Position numbers and translations under genes: made by a program
Shown: positions 5,591 through 7,279 of the stretch, piece after piece
Layout of the letters: each line of letters begins with the position of its first letter
Numbering within the stretch: the first letter of the stretch is position 1
The notes under the pieces: generated by a model
What the model was told of the DNA's origin: nothing
The model's database searches: none
The model's input: the letters and a program-made list of their open reading frames with translations, nothing else
Assembly: GCA_019347995.1 (NCBI GenBank)
Contig: JAHWKH010000121.1
Coordinates: forward strand, 1 to 7,279
Direction of reading: 5' to 3'
From: Gemmatimonadota bacterium
GTDB lineage: Bacteria; Gemmatimonadota; Gemmatimonadetes; Longimicrobiales; UBA6960
Length of the DNA: 7,279 nucleotides

Positions 5591-6670
5591 TTGACCATCC
5601 AGCGGGATTCCGACAATCGCGAGATCGCGCGCCGGCTCCGGGACGAGCTGGCTCGGGTCCGCACGTCGGAGGCGCAGGTCGAGCAGGCGCTCCAGGCCGT
5701 ACGAGGCGCCCGCCGCCGCATCGAGGAGCTGGCGCTCTCGCTGGAGCTGGAGGAGGACCGGGTGCGCACGCTGGTGCGCCAGGAGATGGAGGCCGTGGAG
5801 GCCACCGGCGCGGCGCAGGAAGCGCCCGGGAGATCCGGACCGGCGGGCCTCCCGTGGCGGAGCCCGCCCGACGGAGCGCGCCGGCCTCCGAGCTCTGCGG
5901 ACACGCGGCGGGCTCCGGATCCCACTGTCTCGGCGGCGGGCGCCGCGGCGTCGACCGCGTCGACGGATCCCGACGGCAAGGCCCTGGGGGAGCGCCGCCG
6001 GCTGGCGCTGGTGGCCGTGGCCGCGGCGGTGACCGTGGTCCTGGTGGGCTGGCTGGCGTTCCAGGGCCTGCGGGATGGGGTGACGGCTCCGCCCCTGCTC
6101 ATGTCCGACGACGCGCCGGCGGAGGCGGAGGCACCGTCCGCGCGCTCCGGTGAGGAGTCGCCGACGGAGTCCGCCGACCCGGGCGTCGACCCGTCGGTCC
6201 CCGCCGTGCTGGCGAGGCTTCCGGACGCGCCGGCGGCCCAGGTCCAGCTCTACGATTCCCTGTTCCAGGCCCGCTCCCCGCTCTTCGCACCGCTCCTGGA
6301 CTCCGTGGCGGCCGAGAGCGATGCGCGCCAGGTGACCGACGCCGTCGAGGCCTGGCGTGGGGACGGGGACCTGGGCGCCAAGGACCGCGACGTGGTCCAG
6401 TCGGCCCTGGTCCAGTGGATCCTCATGCGGGAGATCGACCAGCGCGTCGACGTGGACGGGGAGCTGCTCAGGAACCCGTGCCGCGGGACGTCGTGCAGCG
6501 CGCTCCTGAACATCTGGCAGATGGGGAGCGAGGCGTTCGGCTTCCCCGAGATGCCCGACGACGCGCCCACCAACACCGACGCGCTGCGCACGGTGGAGGC
6601 CATGCTGGTCCTGGAGCGGATGCAGGACCTGCACGTGGGGGAGGGCGCGGCCGCCTCGATGGGCGGCTAG
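5591..6670 (+). CDS. Uncharacterised coiled-coil / transmembrane / extracytoplasmic helical protein, 359 aa
   Basis: I do not recognise the family. Visible layout: residues 9-70 are charged heptad-like helix (EIARRLRDELARVRTSEAQV, RRRIEELALSLELEEDRVRT), a likely coiled coil; 75-130 are a Pro/Ser/Ala-rich disordered linker; 138-160 are one transmembrane helix (LALVAVAAAVTVVLVGWLAF) preceded by RRR; 165-205 are an acidic linker (PAEAEAPSARSGEESPTESA); 205-350 are a helical domain with two cysteines, 297 and 302 (NPCRGTSCSAL). The basic flank predicts N-in, so the coiled coil would be cytoplasmic and the Cys pair extracytoplasmic, where it could form a disulfide. The start is TTG with a strong Shine-Dalgarno. 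It is divergent from the metallophosphoesterase and convergent with the CoA ligase, sharing its stop. The layout would suit a scaffold or sensor, but no enzymatic or signalling motif is visible. Confidence 0.75.
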   Translation: MTIQRDSDNREIARRLRDELARVRTSEAQVEQALQAVRGARRRIEELALSLELEEDRVRTLVRQEMEAVEATGAAQEAPGRSGPAGLPWRSPPDGARRPPSSADTRRAPDPTVSAAGAAASTASTDPDGKALGERRRLALVAVAAAVTVVLVGWLAFQGLRDGVTAPPLLMSDDAPAEAEAPSARSGEESPTESADPGVDPSVPAVLARLPDAPAAQVQLYDSLFQARSPLFAPLLDSVAAESDARQVTDAVEAWRGDGDLGAKDRDVVQSALVQWILMREIDQRVDVDGELLRNPCRGTSCSALLNIWQMGSEAFGFPEMPDDAPTNTDALRTVEAMLVLERMQDLHVGEGAAASMGG

Positions 6671-6682
6671 GAGCCACCGCCC
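6661..6682. terminator. Possible bidirectional hairpin spanning both stop codons
   Basis: GGGCGG (6661-6666) pairs with CCGCCC (6677-6682) around a 10-nt loop that contains the shared CTAG. Inner GGC/GCC pairing is an alternative fold. It lies exactly at the meeting point of two convergent genes, where there is no intergenic space. No T-tracts flank it. Confidence 0.35.
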
Positions 6683-7279
6683 GGACGCCCTCCGCCCAGG
6701 GCGCCACGGTCCACCTTGCCCAGGTGCGTGCGCGGCAGCTCCGGGAGGAACACCACCACCCGGGGATATTTGTGGGGCTCGAGCCGGTCCCGTGCGAAGG
6801 CCTGTAGCTCGGCGGCCAGGCCGCCGGTGTCGGTGCCGGCCTCGGGGACCACGAACGCGTGGGGCTTGGTCAAGCCGTCCGCGTCGCTTACCCCCACGAC
6901 GGCCACCTCCCGCACCCGGCCGTCCTGGAGCAGGCAGTTCTCCAGCTCCGCCGGCGACATCCACTTGCCGCTCACCTTGAGCATGTCGTCGGCGCGCCCG
7001 CAGTAGGTGAAGAAGCCGTCCTCGTCGCGGCGCACCATGTCGCCGGAGACGTACCACTCGCCCCGGAACGCCTCCATCGTGTCGGCCATCCGGTGCCAGT
7101 AGCCGAAGGCGCGCGACCCGCCCCGGACCCACAGCCATCCCGTCTCCCCCGGCGGCAGCTCGACGCCCTCGTCGTCGCACACGCGGACCTCGAAGCCGGG
7201 CACGGGCCGGCCCAGCGTGCCCGGCCGCACCTCGCCCGGCCGGTTGGAGAGGAAGATGTGCCACATCTCGGCTGTCCCC
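6667..7279 (-). CDS. Benzoate-CoA-ligase-like acyl-CoA synthetase (ANL superfamily), C-terminal part
   Basis: The gene enters from beyond 7279; about 203 residues are visible. Aryl/acyl-CoA ligases adenylate a carboxylate with ATP and transfer it to CoA. Recognisable parts, in order: GTAEMWHIFLSNRPGEVRPG (in benzoate-CoA ligases this sits just after the acyl-binding site), ETGWLWVRG, WYVSGDMVRRDEDGFFTYCG (the ribose-binding Asp region), GRADDMLKVSGKWMSPAELE (the hinge and CoA-side motif), and PRTHLGKVDR with the catalytic lysine of the adenylation step. The 'SGKWMSP' and 'HIFLSNRPG' wording points to the benzoate/aryl-CoA ligase branch rather than fatty-acyl ligases, but the acid is not certain. 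The ATG seen at 7266 is internal, since homology continues upstream. Its stop shares CTAG with the convergent gene, a 4-bp overlap. The Gly-rich end (GALGGGRPGGGS) is probably unstructured. Confidence 0.82.
   Translation of the reverse strand, partial: GTAEMWHIFLSNRPGEVRPGTLGRPVPGFEVRVCDDEGVELPPGETGWLWVRGGSRAFGYWHRMADTMEAFRGEWYVSGDMVRRDEDGFFTYCGRADDMLKVSGKWMSPAELENCLLQDGRVREVAVVGVSDADGLTKPHAFVVPEAGTDTGGLAAELQAFARDRLEPHKYPRVVVFLPELPRTHLGKVDRGALGGGRPGGGS

Noticed and set aside
1..7279. CRISPR array, tRNA, rRNA, insertion sequence or prophage element
   Set aside because: No regularly spaced repeats, no tRNA-like cloverleaf, no rRNA signature, no transposase or integrase motifs and no terminal inverted repeats were found by reading both strands.

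Overview
The window is very GC-rich throughout (roughly 70% or more by eye). It reads as a compact bacterial chromosome segment. Signal peptides, benzoate-CoA-ligase-like and amidase genes, and a [4Fe-4S] family-5 uracil-DNA glycosylase would suit a soil Gemmatimonadota-type bacterium. That assignment is an inference from protein style; no rRNA or marker search was possible. The first ~1.29 kb looks different: its fragments resemble proteins of high-GC Actinobacteria (Thermoleophilia/Solirubrobacterales style).

Layout from right to left. A 5'-truncated benzoate-CoA-ligase-like acyl-CoA synthetase (6667-7279, -) converges on an uncharacterised coiled-coil/transmembrane protein (5591-6670, +). 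Their stop codons share the palindrome CTAG. The plus-strand gene diverges, across a 143-bp intergenic region carrying two small palindromes, from a minus-strand run: a membrane-anchored metallophosphoesterase (4563-5447), a secreted zinc-dependent phospholipase C/P1-nuclease-like enzyme (3640-4533), a 122-aa unknown protein (3173-3541), a UDGb-type uracil-DNA glycosylase (2442-3176), a 46-aa single-pass membrane peptide (2210-2350) and a secreted amidase beginning at 2077. The metallophosphoesterase/nuclease pair (29-bp gap) and the unknown/UDG pair (overlapping start and stop) look co-transcribed.

The most striking object is the 506-codon ORF at 557-2077 (-). It begins as a normal signal-peptide amidase, but after about residue 262 it passes in frame through a piece of elongation factor G domain II, a piece of a short-chain dehydrogenase, a piece of the carbamoyl-phosphate synthase large-subunit C-terminal domain, and finally the two-helix C-terminus of an unrelated membrane protein. 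A glycosyltransferase start follows (1-536, -). Each join falls where the two families carry similar short motifs in the same frame. I judge a sequence or assembly chimera most likely, and a real mosaic pseudogene less likely. Annotators should not call 557-2077 a functional amidase without read support across the joins.

No rRNA, tRNA, CRISPR array, insertion sequence or attachment site was seen. Apart from shadows of real genes, no stretch over 300 bp lacks coding sequence.
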